This document shows positions 16,932-26,937 of a DNA stretch of 64,000 bases, piece after piece. The translations under genes were made by a program, and so were the position numbers. The notes beneath the pieces were generated by a model that was given only the letters and a program-made list of their open reading frames with translations, was not told where the DNA came from and made no database searches. Every line of letters begins with the position of its first letter. Positions within the stretch are counted from its first letter, which is position 1. The stretch covers positions 21,589-85,588 of the forward strand of contig NZ_BTVP01000013.1 of assembly GCF_045863935.1 (NCBI RefSeq). Reading direction: 5' to 3'. This DNA comes from Parvibaculum sp045863935. Its GTDB lineage: Bacteria; Pseudomonadota; Alphaproteobacteria; Parvibaculales; Parvibaculaceae.

Positions 16932-17528
16932 ATGAGTGCCGAAGCTAAACGGCGCGCGCGGGAAGCTGCGCGGCAACGGCGAGACAGTGCCCATGCGGCG
17001 CTAAGGGCGAGCGCGCCGGCGCTCATTGCATCCAATTTCCTCATTTCCATTCCCCTTGTGGAGGGAAGCTGCATAGCCGGATATGCGGCGATCGGCAGCG
17101 AGGCGGATCCCACCGAACTCCTTCTGCAGCTTTCAGGGCGCGGGCATCCATGCGTGTTGCCGCGCGTCGCGACGCGCGGCATGCCGCTCGTCTTCAATGT
17201 CTGGCGACCGGGCGACGAACTGGTGCCGGGCGATCACGGGACGCGCGAACCGAGTCCGGACGCGCCAGAAGCGCGGCCCGACGTCGTGCTGGTGCCGCTT
17301 CTGGCCTTCGACGCGCATGGACGGCGGCTCGGCTATGGTGGCGGATATTATGACCGGACGCTCGAAAGGCTCCGGAATGAGAGGCGCGGCGTCATCGCCG
17401 TCGGGGTTGCCTTTTCGGCGCAGGAAGCCCAAGACCTGCCGGAGGAGGACTTCGATGCCCGTCTCGACTGGGTCGTGACGGAAAAAGGCGCAAGGGCATT
17501 CGGTCCTGCGGCCGGAGGACAAGCATGA
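16932..17528 (+). CDS. fau: 5-formyltetrahydrofolate cyclo-ligase
   Basis: This 198-residue ATP-dependent enzyme converts 5-formyl-THF to 5,10-methenyl-THF and so recycles an inhibitory folate. The basic N-terminus KRRAREAARQRR and the diagnostic C-terminal motif GRRLGYGGGYYDRTL (about residues 136-150), which binds ATP and phosphate, are present. It follows the 6S RNA, as in many proteobacteria where processing of the joint transcript releases the RNA. Its stop overlaps the next start by 4 bases. Confidence 0.92.
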   Translation: MSAEAKRRAREAARQRRDSAHAALRASAPALIASNFLISIPLVEGSCIAGYAAIGSEADPTELLLQLSGRGHPCVLPRVATRGMPLVFNVWRPGDELVPGDHGTREPSPDAPEARPDVVLVPLLAFDAHGRRLGYGGGYYDRTLERLRNERRGVIAVGVAFSAQEAQDLPEEDFDARLDWVVTEKGARAFGPAAGGQA

Positions 17529-18337
17529 GACTGCTCTTCATGGGCGACATCGTAGGGCGGAGCGGGCGCGACGCGCTGGTTGCGGAACTCCCGGCCTTGC
17601 GGCGGGAACTCGGGCTCGATTTCGTCGTAGTGAATGGCGAGAACGCGGCAGGCGGTTTCGGTATTACCGGGGCGATCTGCGACGAGATTTTCGACGCAGG
17701 CGCCGACGTCATCACGCTTGGCAACCATTCCTGGGACCAGCGCGAGGCGCTGGTGCATATCGAGCGGGAGCCGCGTCTCGTGCGGCCGGCGAACTATCCG
17801 TCGGGTACGCCAGGCCGGGGTGCGGCGCTCGTGGAAGCAGCTTCGGGCGAGCGGGTTCTCGTCGTGAACGCGCTTGGCCGCGTTTTCATGGAAGCGCTGG
17901 ACTGCCCCTTCGAGGCGATCGACCGGCAGATTTCAGCCTGCCCGCTCGGCGAGGCCGCCGACGCGATCATCGTCGACATGCATGCCGAGGCAACATCGGA
18001 AAAGATGGCGATGGGCCACTATTGCGATGGGCGTGTGTCGCTCGTGGTCGGCACGCATAGCCATGTGCCGACGGCCGACGCGCAGATCCTGCCCGGTGGC
18101 ACGGCCTATCAGACGGATGCCGGCATGTGCGGCGACTACAACTCCGTTATCGGCATGGAGAAGGATGAGCCGCTGAACCGCTTCCTGACGCGCATCCCGA
18201 GCGGACGTTTCCAGCCCGCGCTCGGGCCGGCGACGCTTTGCGGCGTGTTCGTGGAAACGGACGGTTCCGGGCTTGCGCGCCGCGTGGAGCCGGTTCGGAT
18301 CGGCGGCCGTCTCACCCAGGTTCTGCCGGAGGTCTGA
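17525..18337 (+). CDS. ymdB: TIGR00282/YmdB family metallophosphoesterase
   Basis: This 270-residue enzyme belongs to the YmdB family of dinuclear-metal phosphodiesterases, shown in Bacillus to hydrolyse cyclic nucleotides. Metal ligands are visible in GDIVGRSGR (Asp8), VVNGENAAGG (Asn and Glu about 38-40), ITLGNHSWD (Asn and His about 67-68), VDMHAEATSEK (His about 150) and VVGTHSHVPTAD (His about 175 and 177). No signal peptide. The 4-base overlap with fau and the 4-base gap to the glycosyltransferase suggest one operon. Confidence 0.9.
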   Translation: MRLLFMGDIVGRSGRDALVAELPALRRELGLDFVVVNGENAAGGFGITGAICDEIFDAGADVITLGNHSWDQREALVHIEREPRLVRPANYPSGTPGRGAALVEAASGERVLVVNALGRVFMEALDCPFEAIDRQISACPLGEAADAIIVDMHAEATSEKMAMGHYCDGRVSLVVGTHSHVPTADAQILPGGTAYQTDAGMCGDYNSVIGMEKDEPLNRFLTRIPSGRFQPALGPATLCGVFVETDGSGLARRVEPVRIGGRLTQVLPEV

Positions 18338-18341
18338 CGCC

Positions 18342-19367
18342 ATGCGGATCGTGCTTGTCGGCAATTTCAACGAAAAGCGTGCTGGCGCGAATTTCTACGC
18401 AACGGTCCGCAAGCTTGCCAACGGCTTCATTCGAAACGGCCATCAGGTGATGACGTTCAGCGACCGCGACGTCGCGCGGGAAGTGCATAAGTGGGGCATC
18501 GGTCGCGGTGGCGATGCCCATGCGAACGAGCGGCTCGTCGAGCTCTGTTCGAACTTCCGCCCGGAGCTTCTCGTTCTTTTTCACGCAGACAAGATCGCCA
18601 ACGATACGGTGCGTGAATTGCGCTCAATGCTGCCGTCGCTTCGTGTTTGCATGATTAACATCGACGCATTGTTCCTGACCGAGAACGTCGCGCGCATCCG
18701 TCGCTTTGCAGAGGTTGCGGATATGACTTTCATCACGACGGCGGGCGGCCGCCTCGACGAATTCGTCACGCCGACGCATTCGCTTGCCTTCATCCCGAAC
18801 CCTGCCGATCCCTCGATCGATACGTTGCAATGCTTTGCAGGTAGCGACCAGCCTTTCGACTTTCTTTGCGCGGTCGGTGCCGAGACGTCGTCCACGTCTC
18901 GTGGGCGATTCCTGCGCGAGATCGAGGCACGCGTGCCTGAAGCGCGATGTGCCTTTTACGGGCTTGATGAGCGGCCCGCCTTGCAGGGCATGGCCTATTA
19001 CGATGCCATCGCCTCCACCCGGATGGGGCTCAATCTCAACCGTGAAGAGGGATACCCTCTCTATTCCTCCGACCGCCTCGCGCAATATGCGGGCAATGGA
19101 TTGCTCGTCTTCGTCGCGCGGTCGACCGGATATGACGAGATATTTTTGGACGAGGAATTCGCCTTCTACCGCGATCAGGACGAACTCGCGGACAAGCTTC
19201 GCCATTTTCTGAAGAACGATGGCGAACGTCGGCGGATCGCTCGCAATGGCCATGAGCGCTACCACGCCTTTTTCAGCGAGCGGCTCGTCGCGCGTTACAT
19301 AGAGGACGTGATGGCGGGCGGCGCGCTTTCGCATGCCTATGCCTGGCCGACGGAACTCCACAAATAG
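18342..19367 (+). CDS. Glycosyltransferase-like protein (CgeB / GT1-like)
   Basis: This 341-residue protein has the two-Rossmann outline of GT-B glycosyltransferases. It opens with MRIVLVGNFNEKRAGANFY, has a central linker, and a C-terminal domain with SSDRLAQYAGNGLLVFVARS (sugar-nucleotide region) and a final RNGHERYHAFFSERLVARYI. This resembles the CgeB/YkvP-like family often found in polysaccharide or modification clusters. No membrane segment. The start at 18342 follows ggaggtctgacgcc, a good RBS. No other envelope polysaccharide genes are nearby, so the acceptor is unknown. Confidence 0.7.
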   Translation: MRIVLVGNFNEKRAGANFYATVRKLANGFIRNGHQVMTFSDRDVAREVHKWGIGRGGDAHANERLVELCSNFRPELLVLFHADKIANDTVRELRSMLPSLRVCMINIDALFLTENVARIRRFAEVADMTFITTAGGRLDEFVTPTHSLAFIPNPADPSIDTLQCFAGSDQPFDFLCAVGAETSSTSRGRFLREIEARVPEARCAFYGLDERPALQGMAYYDAIASTRMGLNLNREEGYPLYSSDRLAQYAGNGLLVFVARSTGYDEIFLDEEFAFYRDQDELADKLRHFLKNDGERRRIARNGHERYHAFFSERLVARYIEDVMAGGALSHAYAWPTELHK

Positions 19368-19728
19368 AGCGGAAAGCAGAACCGCCCCGTCTTCCTTGCC
19401 GGCCGAGGTGGGTGAGGCGGACAGGAGGGCGGGGCGGTGTGCCTTCGCGTGGATTGCGTTGGCTTTTCCGGCTCGGGCTGGGCGGGGGCCGCGAGCCGGT
19501 CTTCTGCAAGTGCCGCCGTCTTCTAGAGAAAGCTGGGCAAACCATCCCGTCCGGCGACAGGGGAAGTCTGGCCGGGCAAATGTTAAATGCACGTTAAACG
19601 AGCATAAAAAAGTTAAAAACACGTTATGCGTGTATTTGGTTGTGTGCCCTGCGCTATGGATTTTGCTCGGGGCGCCTTCTATAAAGGCGCAAATTTCAAG
19701 AGCTATTCGAAAGGCTTTCGGAGGCGGA
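19368..19728. other. Intergenic region upstream of yebC
   Basis: This 361-base stretch has three parts. First comes a long GC-rich hairpin (accgccccgtcttcct at 19381-19396 with aggagggcggggcggt at 19423-19438), probably ending the glycosyltransferase transcript. Second is an AT-rich patch (about 19577-19625) with three GTTAAA repeats and acacgttatgcgtgt, an unusual composition here and likely the yebC promoter region. Third is a hairpin gcgcctt-ctata-aaggcgc (19672-19690) in the yebC leader. No conserved ORF was seen. Confidence 0.6.
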
Positions 19729-20475
19729 ATGGCCGGCCACTCACAATTCAAGAACATCATGTATCGCAAGGGCGCGCAGGATAAGAAGCGCGCCAAGCTT
19801 TTCGCCAAGCTCGCCAAGGAAATCACCGTGGCGGCGAAAATGGGCTTGCCCGACCCCGAATATAATCCACGCCTGCGGGCCGCTATCCAGGCGGCGCGCG
19901 TGGAAAACATGCCGAAAGACAATATCGAGCGCGCGATCAAGAAGAGCACCGATCAGGGCGGCGAAAACTACGAAGAAGTGCGGTACGAGGGCTTCGGCCC
20001 CGGCGGCATCGGCGTTCTCGTCGAAACGCTGACCGACAACCGCAACCGGACGGCCGGCGAAGTCCGCTCCATCTTCTCAAAGAATGGCGGCAATCTGGGC
20101 GAGACGGGCTCGGTTTCGTTCATGTTCGACCGGCTCGGCCTGATCGAATACCCCGCCGATGTGGCGAGCGCCGACGATATGCTCGAAGCGGCGATCGATG
20201 CCGGCGCCGACGACTGCCAGTCGGGTGCGGAAGCGCATGAACTCTATTGCGCGCCGGATGCACTGCATGAGGTTGCCTCGGCTCTTGAGACGAAGTTTGG
20301 CGAACCGCGCGCGGCGCGAATCGTCTGGAAGCCGCAGAACACCATCGCTCTCGACGACGAGAAGGCGGAGACCGTCTTCAAGATGCTCGAAGCGCTGGAC
20401 GACAATGACGATGTGCAGCAGGTTTATGCGAACTTCGAAATGTCCGATTCGGTCCTGGAGAAGATGTCCGCCTGA
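19729..20475 (+). CDS. yebC: YebC/PmpR family protein (TACO1-like)
   Basis: This 248-residue protein is the widely conserved YebC, linked to transcription control and to translation of proline-rich stretches. The family head MAGHSQFKNIMYRKGAQDKK is exact, followed by NPRLRAAIQAARVENMPKDN and the GGNLGETGSVSFMFDR segment. The start at 19729 has ggaggcgga directly upstream. The open frame upstream is not conserved. It precedes ruvCAB, its common neighbour in bacteria. Confidence 0.95.
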   Translation: MAGHSQFKNIMYRKGAQDKKRAKLFAKLAKEITVAAKMGLPDPEYNPRLRAAIQAARVENMPKDNIERAIKKSTDQGGENYEEVRYEGFGPGGIGVLVETLTDNRNRTAGEVRSIFSKNGGNLGETGSVSFMFDRLGLIEYPADVASADDMLEAAIDAGADDCQSGAEAHELYCAPDALHEVASALETKFGEPRAARIVWKPQNTIALDDEKAETVFKMLEALDDNDDVQQVYANFEMSDSVLEKMSA

Positions 20476-20572
20476 CGGGCTGGCGCGGATATCGCTCTCC
20501 CGGCGGCGCGGGCATAAACCGGGCGGTTTCGGCCTTGTTCAGGGCGGGGCCGGGCACAAGGACTTCCCGCTC

Positions 20573-21100
20573 ATGCCGGCATCGTTCAGATATCTCGGCA
20601 TCGATCCCGGCCTCACAGCAACGGGATGGGGCGTGATCGGCGTGCAGGGGGCGAAACTCATCCATATTGCGAATGGCACGATTTCGTCCAATGCGCGGTT
20701 GAGCATTGCCGAGCGTCTGGTCGAGATCGAGGCGGGGCTTGTGCGTGTCGTCGCCGAACACTTGCCGGATGCCGCCGCTGTCGAACAGGCTTTCGTCGCG
20801 CGCGATGCGTCGGCGGCGCTGAAGCTTGGGCAGGCACGCGCCATTGCACTCCTCGTTGCCGCTCGGGCGGGCCTCGCCGTTGCAGAATATGCTCCCAATC
20901 ACGTGAAGAAATCCGTCGTCGGTGCGGGCCATGCCGACAAGGCGCAGATAAGGCTCATGGTCGAAATGCTGCTGCCGGGCTCGAAAGCCGCCACCGAACA
21001 CGCGGCCGACGCGCTCGCCATCGCCATCGCCCATGCGCATTCTGGGGCTGCGAATGAAAGGCTTGCGGCGGCGGTTGCGCGCGCCGGAGCGGGCCGATGA
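20573..21100 (+). CDS. ruvC: Holliday junction resolvase RuvC
   Basis: This 175-residue endonuclease cuts four-way junctions in recombination repair. Catalytic acids are visible: Asp in YLGIDPGL (about residue 10), Glu in AVEQAFVARDA (about 69), and the C-terminal EHAADALAIAIAHAH pair (about 142-145). The basic GHADKAQI segment lies between. The start at 20573 is chosen because RYLGIDPG lies near the N-terminus in all members. Its stop overlaps the ruvA start by 4 bases. Confidence 0.95.
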   Translation: MPASFRYLGIDPGLTATGWGVIGVQGAKLIHIANGTISSNARLSIAERLVEIEAGLVRVVAEHLPDAAAVEQAFVARDASAALKLGQARAIALLVAARAGLAVAEYAPNHVKKSVVGAGHADKAQIRLMVEMLLPGSKAATEHAADALAIAIAHAHSGAANERLAAAVARAGAGR

Positions 21101-21711
21101 TCGGGAAGCTCAAAGGCATTGTCGATTCTTCGGGCGAGGACTGGGTCGTCATCGATGTCGGCGGTGTCGGCTATCACGTCACGTGCTCGCGCCGAACCTT
21201 GCAGAACCTCCCTGCTTCCGGCGGTGCGGTCACGCTTTCCATCGAGACGAAGGTGAGCGACGAGGCGATCCGCCTCATAGGTTTCGAGAGCGATGCCGAG
21301 CGCGACTGGTTCCGCCTGCTGCTGGGTGTGCAGGGGGTCGGTACGCGCGTGGCGCTTGGCGTGCTCGGCACACTCGCGCCCGCCGATCTTGCCCGCGCCA
21401 TTGCGCTCGACGACAGGAAGGCGATTTCCGCGGCGCCGGGTGTCGGCGCCAAGGTCGCTGCTCGCATCGCTGCCGAATTAAAGGACAAGGCGCCGGAAGG
21501 CGCCTCGCTTGCCGCCATGCTGGAGACGCCGGTCAACGGGACGCCCGTGCCGTCGGCAGCGCCGATGCGCGATGCGGTCTCCGCGCTCGTCAATCTCGGT
21601 TATCCGCAGGCGCAAGCCGCGGGGGCGGTTGCGGCGGCGGCGAAGGGACTCGATGAGGCGGCAACAGCCGAGCAGCTCATCCGGCAGGGCCTCAAGGAGC
21701 TTGCGCGATGA
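21097..21711 (+). CDS. ruvA: Holliday junction branch migration protein RuvA
   Basis: This 204-residue DNA-binding subunit forms tetramers that hold the junction for RuvB. It starts MIGKLKGIVDSSGEDWVVID (OB fold), has two helix-hairpin-helix motifs (LLGVQGVGTRVALGVL and ISAAPGVGAKVAARIA), and ends with the C-terminal domain DAVSALVNLGYPQAQAAGAV that contacts RuvB. It overlaps ruvC and ruvB by 4 bases each, so the three genes are translationally coupled. Confidence 0.96.
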   Translation: MIGKLKGIVDSSGEDWVVIDVGGVGYHVTCSRRTLQNLPASGGAVTLSIETKVSDEAIRLIGFESDAERDWFRLLLGVQGVGTRVALGVLGTLAPADLARAIALDDRKAISAAPGVGAKVAARIAAELKDKAPEGASLAAMLETPVNGTPVPSAAPMRDAVSALVNLGYPQAQAAGAVAAAAKGLDEAATAEQLIRQGLKELAR

Positions 21712-22757
21712 CGGACAGGCTGATCGGTGCCGCAAAGCGCGAGGAAGACGAGCTGGAGCGCACGCTTCGGCCGCAGCTTCTTTCCGATTTTACCGGCCAG
21801 GCACGGGCGCGTGAAAATCTTGCCGTTTTCATCGAGGCGGCCCGCCAGCGCGGCGAGGCGCTCGACCATGTGCTCTTCGCCGGCCCGCCCGGTCTCGGCA
21901 AAACGACGCTCGCGCAGATTGTGGCGCGCGAGCTCGGCGTGAATTTCCGTTCGACGTCGGGGCCTGTGATTTCAAAGGCGGGCGACCTTGCTGCCCTGCT
22001 CACCAATCTCGAGCCGCGCGATGTGCTCTTCATCGACGAAATCCATCGTCTCTCGCCGGCAGTCGAGGAAATCCTCTATCCGGCGATGGAAGACTTCCAG
22101 CTCGACCTCATCATCGGTGAAGGCCCGGGTGCTCGTTCCGTGCGCATCGAGCTTGCGCCTTTCACGCTTGTGGGCGCGACGACGCGCACGGGGCTTCTCA
22201 CAACGCCGCTTCGCGACCGGTTCGGCATTCCGGTGCGGCTCAATTTCTACGAGATCGGCGAACTCGAGAGCATCGTGCGGCGCGGCGCCCGCGTGCTCGG
22301 CATCTCGATGACGGCGGATGGGGCGCACGAGATCGCGCGCCGCGCTCGCGGAACGCCGCGTGTTGCCGGACGGCTGCTTCGCCGCGTGCGGGATTTTGCC
22401 GCCGTGGAAGGCGTGGGGTCCATCGATGCGAAGGCGGCCGACAAGGCTCTGCAGCGGCTTGAGGTCGACGAACTCGGGCTCGATGCGCTCGATCATCGTT
22501 ATCTGCGCTGCATCGCCGTCAGCTTTTCCGGAGGGCCGGTCGGCGTCGAGACCATCGCCGCGTCGCTTTCCGAACCACGCGATGCGATCGAGGAGATCAT
22601 CGAGCCCTATCTGATCCAGCAGGGGCTGGTGAACCGGACGCCTCGGGGCCGCGTTCTCACCGCTGCGGCCTTTGCCCATATCGGCGTGTCGCCGCCTGCC
22701 GCCGCGGCGGCAAACCAGTCCACGCTTTTCGGCGGAGAGGAAGAAGACGAGGCATGA
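21708..22757 (+). CDS. ruvB: Holliday junction DNA helicase RuvB
   Basis: This 349-residue AAA+ motor drives branch migration. Motifs: LRPQLLSDFTGQARARENL, Walker A GPPGLGKTTLAQ (about residue 61), Walker B VLFIDEIHRL (about 106), sensor I LVGATTRTGLL, and the arginine finger region DRFGIPVRLNFY. The C-terminal winged helix ends RTPRGRVLTAAAFAHIG. It overlaps ruvA upstream and ybgC downstream by 4 bases. Confidence 0.97.
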   Translation: MTDRLIGAAKREEDELERTLRPQLLSDFTGQARARENLAVFIEAARQRGEALDHVLFAGPPGLGKTTLAQIVARELGVNFRSTSGPVISKAGDLAALLTNLEPRDVLFIDEIHRLSPAVEEILYPAMEDFQLDLIIGEGPGARSVRIELAPFTLVGATTRTGLLTTPLRDRFGIPVRLNFYEIGELESIVRRGARVLGISMTADGAHEIARRARGTPRVAGRLLRRVRDFAAVEGVGSIDAKAADKALQRLEVDELGLDALDHRYLRCIAVSFSGGPVGVETIAASLSEPRDAIEEIIEPYLIQQGLVNRTPRGRVLTAAAFAHIGVSPPAAAAANQSTLFGGEEEDEA

Positions 22758-23227
22758 GCGAGTGGCCAGACCTTTCCGGCCGGATCGAGGGCCGGACGCA
22801 CAAGCTGCCCATCCGCGTCTATTATGAGGACACGGATTTTTCCGGCATCGTCTATCACGCGAATTATCTGCGCTTCGCCGAGCGGGGCCGCTCCGATTTC
22901 CTGCGGCTCGCGGGCGTTCACCATACGGATCTCTTCGATACGGAGGACCCCGTGGCCTTCGCCATTCACCGGATGGAAATGGATTTCCTTCAGCCTGCCC
23001 GGATCGACGACCGGCTTGAGGTCCATACCGTCTATGTCCGGGCGAGCGGCGCGCGGATCGAGGCAGAGCAATCGATCTGGCGTCTCGACCCGACGGGGAC
23101 GTCCACGGACGAACTCTGGCGGGCGAAGGTCTTTGCAGCGGTCATCGACGGTCAGGGCCGTCCGCGCCGGCTTCCGGCGGCGGTGAGGGATGCGCTCGCG
23201 CCCTATGTCGCCGGACCGGGAGGCTGA
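22754..23227 (+). CDS. ybgC: Acyl-CoA thioesterase YbgC of the Tol-Pal cluster
   Basis: This 157-residue hotdog-fold thioesterase shows the 4-hydroxybenzoyl-CoA thioesterase signature RVYYEDTDFSGIVYHANYLR (about residues 19-38) with the catalytic Asp. The RFAERGRSDFLR helix follows. YbgC acts on acyl-CoA or acyl-ACP and is linked to phospholipid metabolism at the Tol-Pal machine. It overlaps ruvB by 4 bases and precedes tolQ by 237 bases, joining the recombination and envelope blocks. Confidence 0.93.
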   Translation: MSEWPDLSGRIEGRTHKLPIRVYYEDTDFSGIVYHANYLRFAERGRSDFLRLAGVHHTDLFDTEDPVAFAIHRMEMDFLQPARIDDRLEVHTVYVRASGARIEAEQSIWRLDPTGTSTDELWRAKVFAAVIDGQGRPRRLPAAVRDALAPYVAGPGG

Positions 23228-23464
23228 GGCGTTGCGGACCGCCGCGCTGTGACCGGGCCGCAACATTCGTCCGCTAACCTCTTGAGTACACGACTCGAAT
23301 CCCGCCAGACGCCACGGTAATGACATAATTGAAAGACTAACTTCAGCCGCAATTTGGGGGCACACATACATAAGCGGGGCGCAACGGGCACAGCCCGACT
23401 GCGCGAGCTGCGTCTGTCATGTGCCGCTCCCTGCAATGAGCCCGAGAGCACGGAGAGGCACCGA

Positions 23465-24193
<729 letters not shown>

Positions 24194-24196
24194 ACC

Positions 24197-24655
24197 ATGG
24201 CGATGTCGGTCGGCAAGAAGGGATCGGGTCGCGGGCGTTTTACGCGCCAGCCCATGGCGGAGATCAACGTGACGCCGGTCGTCGACGTGATGCTGGTGCT
24301 GCTCATCGTCTTTATGGTTGCCGCACCGCTTCTCACCGTCGGTGTGCCGGTCGATCTGCCGAAGACGCAGGCGGCACCGCTTTCCGGCGATACCGAGCCG
24401 CTGACCATCACGATCAACGGCAAGGGCGAGATCTATGTGCAGGAAACGCTGACCGAACCGGACGCGCTTATCCCGCAACTTACCGCGATTGCGGAAAACG
24501 GATACGAGCAGCGCATTTTCGTGCGCGCGGACAACTCGATCAATTACGGCGCGGTGATGGACGTGATGGGCCGGCTCAGCGCCGCAGGCTTTTCGAAGGT
24601 CGGTCTCGTGACGGAGACGGATACGTCGCCGGCAAAGAAGCCGGGGACAAAGTAA
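24197..24655 (+). CDS. tolR: Tol-Pal subunit TolR
   Basis: This 152-residue ExbD/TolR protein has one membrane helix (about residues 27-48) that begins with the proton-carrying aspartate in AEINVTPVVDVMLVLLIVFM. A periplasmic domain follows (VGLVTETD near the C-terminus) that can bind peptidoglycan. It lies 3 bases after tolQ and 9 bases before tolA, so the operon is tight. Confidence 0.96.
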   Translation: MAMSVGKKGSGRGRFTRQPMAEINVTPVVDVMLVLLIVFMVAAPLLTVGVPVDLPKTQAAPLSGDTEPLTITINGKGEIYVQETLTEPDALIPQLTAIAENGYEQRIFVRADNSINYGAVMDVMGRLSAAGFSKVGLVTETDTSPAKKPGTK

Positions 24656-24664
24656 GCGGCGAGA

Positions 24665-25474
24665 ATGCGTAACCCGGTTCTCATTTCCGCCGCGGCGCAT
24701 GTAGTGATCGTGGCGCTTGCGCTTGTGGCGTTCCCGTCGCCCGAGGAACTTCCCTCGGTGCCGACGCGCGCCTTGCCAGTCGAGCTCGTGACGATCGATC
24801 AGGTGACGAACCTGAAGAGCACGAAGAAGGTCGATAAGCCGAAGCCCGTCGAGAAGCCCGAACCGCCGAAACCGGAAGAGCAGGTGAAGGTGAAGGCCGA
24901 GCCGAAGCCGGAACCGAAGCCGACGCCCCCTCCGCCCCCGGAGGAAAAGGCCGAGGTCATTCCGGAGAAGAAAGAAGAGAAGCCGAAGCCGGTCGAGAAG
25001 AAGGAAGACAAAAAGCCGACTCCGCCGAAGAAGGAGCCGGAGAAGAAATTCGATCCGAGCAATATCGCGGCGCTGCTCGACAAGGCGCCCGACAAGGCGC
25101 CGAAGTCCACACCGCTTGAGTCGACGGAGGATTTCGAGGCGCCTGCGACGGACGATCCTGCGGCGGCGCTGACCATGAGCGAGACGGATGCGCTTCGGCA
25201 GCGCGTGGAGCGATGCTGGAATGTCAGTGGTTTGACCGGCACAGCGGATGCCGAGAAGTTGCGAGCCACGGTCCGTTTCGGGCTCAACCCGGATGGGTCG
25301 CTGGCGGGGCGTCCGACGATCGTGCGGAGCAGCGGCGGTTCCCTGTCGCGCCTCCTGGCGGAACGGGCGATTCAGGCCGTTCAGAGCTGCGCGCCCTACG
25401 ATTTTTTGCCGGCGGACAAGTACACGAGCTGGCGCGACAACACATTCAACTTCGATCTGGGAGGAATGATGTGA
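24665..25474 (+). CDS. tolA: Tol-Pal subunit TolA
   Basis: This 269-residue protein spans the periplasm. An N-terminal membrane helix (residues 5-24) is followed by a long low-complexity linker rich in K, P and E (about 50-150, for example PKPEPKPTPPPPPEEKAEVI). A C-terminal TolA domain with WNVSGLTGTADAEKLRATVR and two cysteines (Cys in RCWN and QSCAPYDF) reaches TolB and Pal. It is shorter than the E. coli protein, as usual in alphaproteobacteria. Confidence 0.92.
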   Translation: MRNPVLISAAAHVVIVALALVAFPSPEELPSVPTRALPVELVTIDQVTNLKSTKKVDKPKPVEKPEPPKPEEQVKVKAEPKPEPKPTPPPPPEEKAEVIPEKKEEKPKPVEKKEDKKPTPPKKEPEKKFDPSNIAALLDKAPDKAPKSTPLESTEDFEAPATDDPAAALTMSETDALRQRVERCWNVSGLTGTADAEKLRATVRFGLNPDGSLAGRPTIVRSSGGSLSRLLAERAIQAVQSCAPYDFLPADKYTSWRDNTFNFDLGGMM

Positions 25475-25578
25475 TCGCGCAGGTTGTTCAGTTAACGGAT
25501 TTTGCCACGCAATAGACACATAAAAAGGGTATCCGGATTTACCTTGAGCGGGTGTCAGGCCTTTAGGCAGGAGAGACC

Positions 25579-26937
25579 ATGATGTCGGAAACGTACAACG
25601 TGCAGAGCAACGCCATGGTGAGGCTGTCGAGACGAGCGGCCGGGGCGGTGGCTGTTTTCTGTGTCGCCCTGCTTTCGTTTCTGCCGGCGCATGCGGTGGA
25701 GATCGATATCAACCGGGGCACCGTCGATCCGCTGCCCATCGCGATCACCGACTTTGTCGGCGGCGAGGGGCAGGAGGCGAAGGTTGGTGCCGATATATCC
25801 TCCGTCATCACCAACAATCTCGAACGCTCTGGGCTTTTTCGTCCGCTGCCGAAGGCATCCTTCATCGAGAAGATTTCGGACATCAACGTGCAGCCGCGCT
25901 TCGGTGACTGGCGCGTTATCAGCTCGCAGGCGCTCGTGACGGGGCAGACGCGGCTCGAATCCGACGGCAGGCTTCGCGTCGAGTTCCGCCTGTGGGACGT
26001 GCTTGGCGAACAGCAGATGACGGGGCTTCAATTCTTCACGACGCCGGACAACTGGCGCCGCGTCGCGCATCTCATTTCCGATGCGATCTACAAGCGGCTG
26101 ACCGGTGAGGAAGGCTACTTCGACACGCGCGTCGTCTATGTGTCCGAAACGGGTCCGAAGAATGCGCGCGTGAAGCGCCTCGCGATCATGGACCAGGACG
26201 GCCACAATCCGCGCATGCTGACGAATGGCAGCGACCTCGTGCTGACGCCCCGCTTCAGCCCGAACTCGCAGGAGATCACCTATCTCGCTTACCGCAACAA
26301 TCGCCCGCGCGTCTATGTGCTCGACATCGAGACCGGACAGCAGGAAGTGGTCGGCGAGTTTCCGGGCATGACCTTCGCGCCGCGCTTCTCGCCGGACGGC
26401 CAGAAGATCATCATGAGCCTCCAGCGCGGCGGCAACTCGGACATCTACACGATGGACCTTCGCAGCCGCCAGGTGACGCGCCTCACCAATACGGCCGCGA
26501 TCGACACGGCGCCGAGCTATTCGCCGGATGGACGCCAGATCACTTTCGAATCGGATCGTGGCGGCTCGCAGCAGATCTATGTCATGAACACGGATGGCTC
26601 GAACCAGCGGCGCATCAGCTTCGGTCAGGGCAGCTATGCGACGCCGGTCTGGTCGCCGCGCGGCGATCTGATTGCCTTCACCAAGATGACGGGCGGCCGC
26701 TTCGTCATCGGCGTAATGCGGCCCGATGGCACCGGCGAGCGGGTGCTGACAGAGGGCTATCACAATGAAGGGCCGACATGGGCGCCGAACGGACGTGTGC
26801 TGATGTTCTTCCGCGAGACGCGCGGTGCGCAGGGCGGCCCCGGTCTCTGGTCGGTTGACGTCACCGGCTACAACGAGCGCCCGGTACCGGCCGCGACCAT
26901 GGCCTCCGACCCGGCCTGGTCTCCCCGCATCCAGTAG
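25579..26937 (+). CDS. tolB: Tol-Pal periplasmic protein TolB
   Basis: This 452-residue periplasmic protein links TolA with Pal. A signal peptide (about residues 17-39, cut near LPAHA) precedes the two-domain mature protein: an N-terminal alpha/beta domain, then a six-bladed beta-propeller with repeated SPDG motifs (APRFSPDGQKIIMSLQRGGN, APSYSPDGRQITFESDRGGS). A strong RBS (aggagaga) precedes the ATG at 25579. An internal ATG at 25615 would also leave a complete signal peptide. Confidence 0.96.
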   Translation: MMSETYNVQSNAMVRLSRRAAGAVAVFCVALLSFLPAHAVEIDINRGTVDPLPIAITDFVGGEGQEAKVGADISSVITNNLERSGLFRPLPKASFIEKISDINVQPRFGDWRVISSQALVTGQTRLESDGRLRVEFRLWDVLGEQQMTGLQFFTTPDNWRRVAHLISDAIYKRLTGEEGYFDTRVVYVSETGPKNARVKRLAIMDQDGHNPRMLTNGSDLVLTPRFSPNSQEITYLAYRNNRPRVYVLDIETGQQEVVGEFPGMTFAPRFSPDGQKIIMSLQRGGNSDIYTMDLRSRQVTRLTNTAAIDTAPSYSPDGRQITFESDRGGSQQIYVMNTDGSNQRRISFGQGSYATPVWSPRGDLIAFTKMTGGRFVIGVMRPDGTGERVLTEGYHNEGPTWAPNGRVLMFFRETRGAQGGPGLWSVDVTGYNERPVPAATMASDPAWSPRIQ

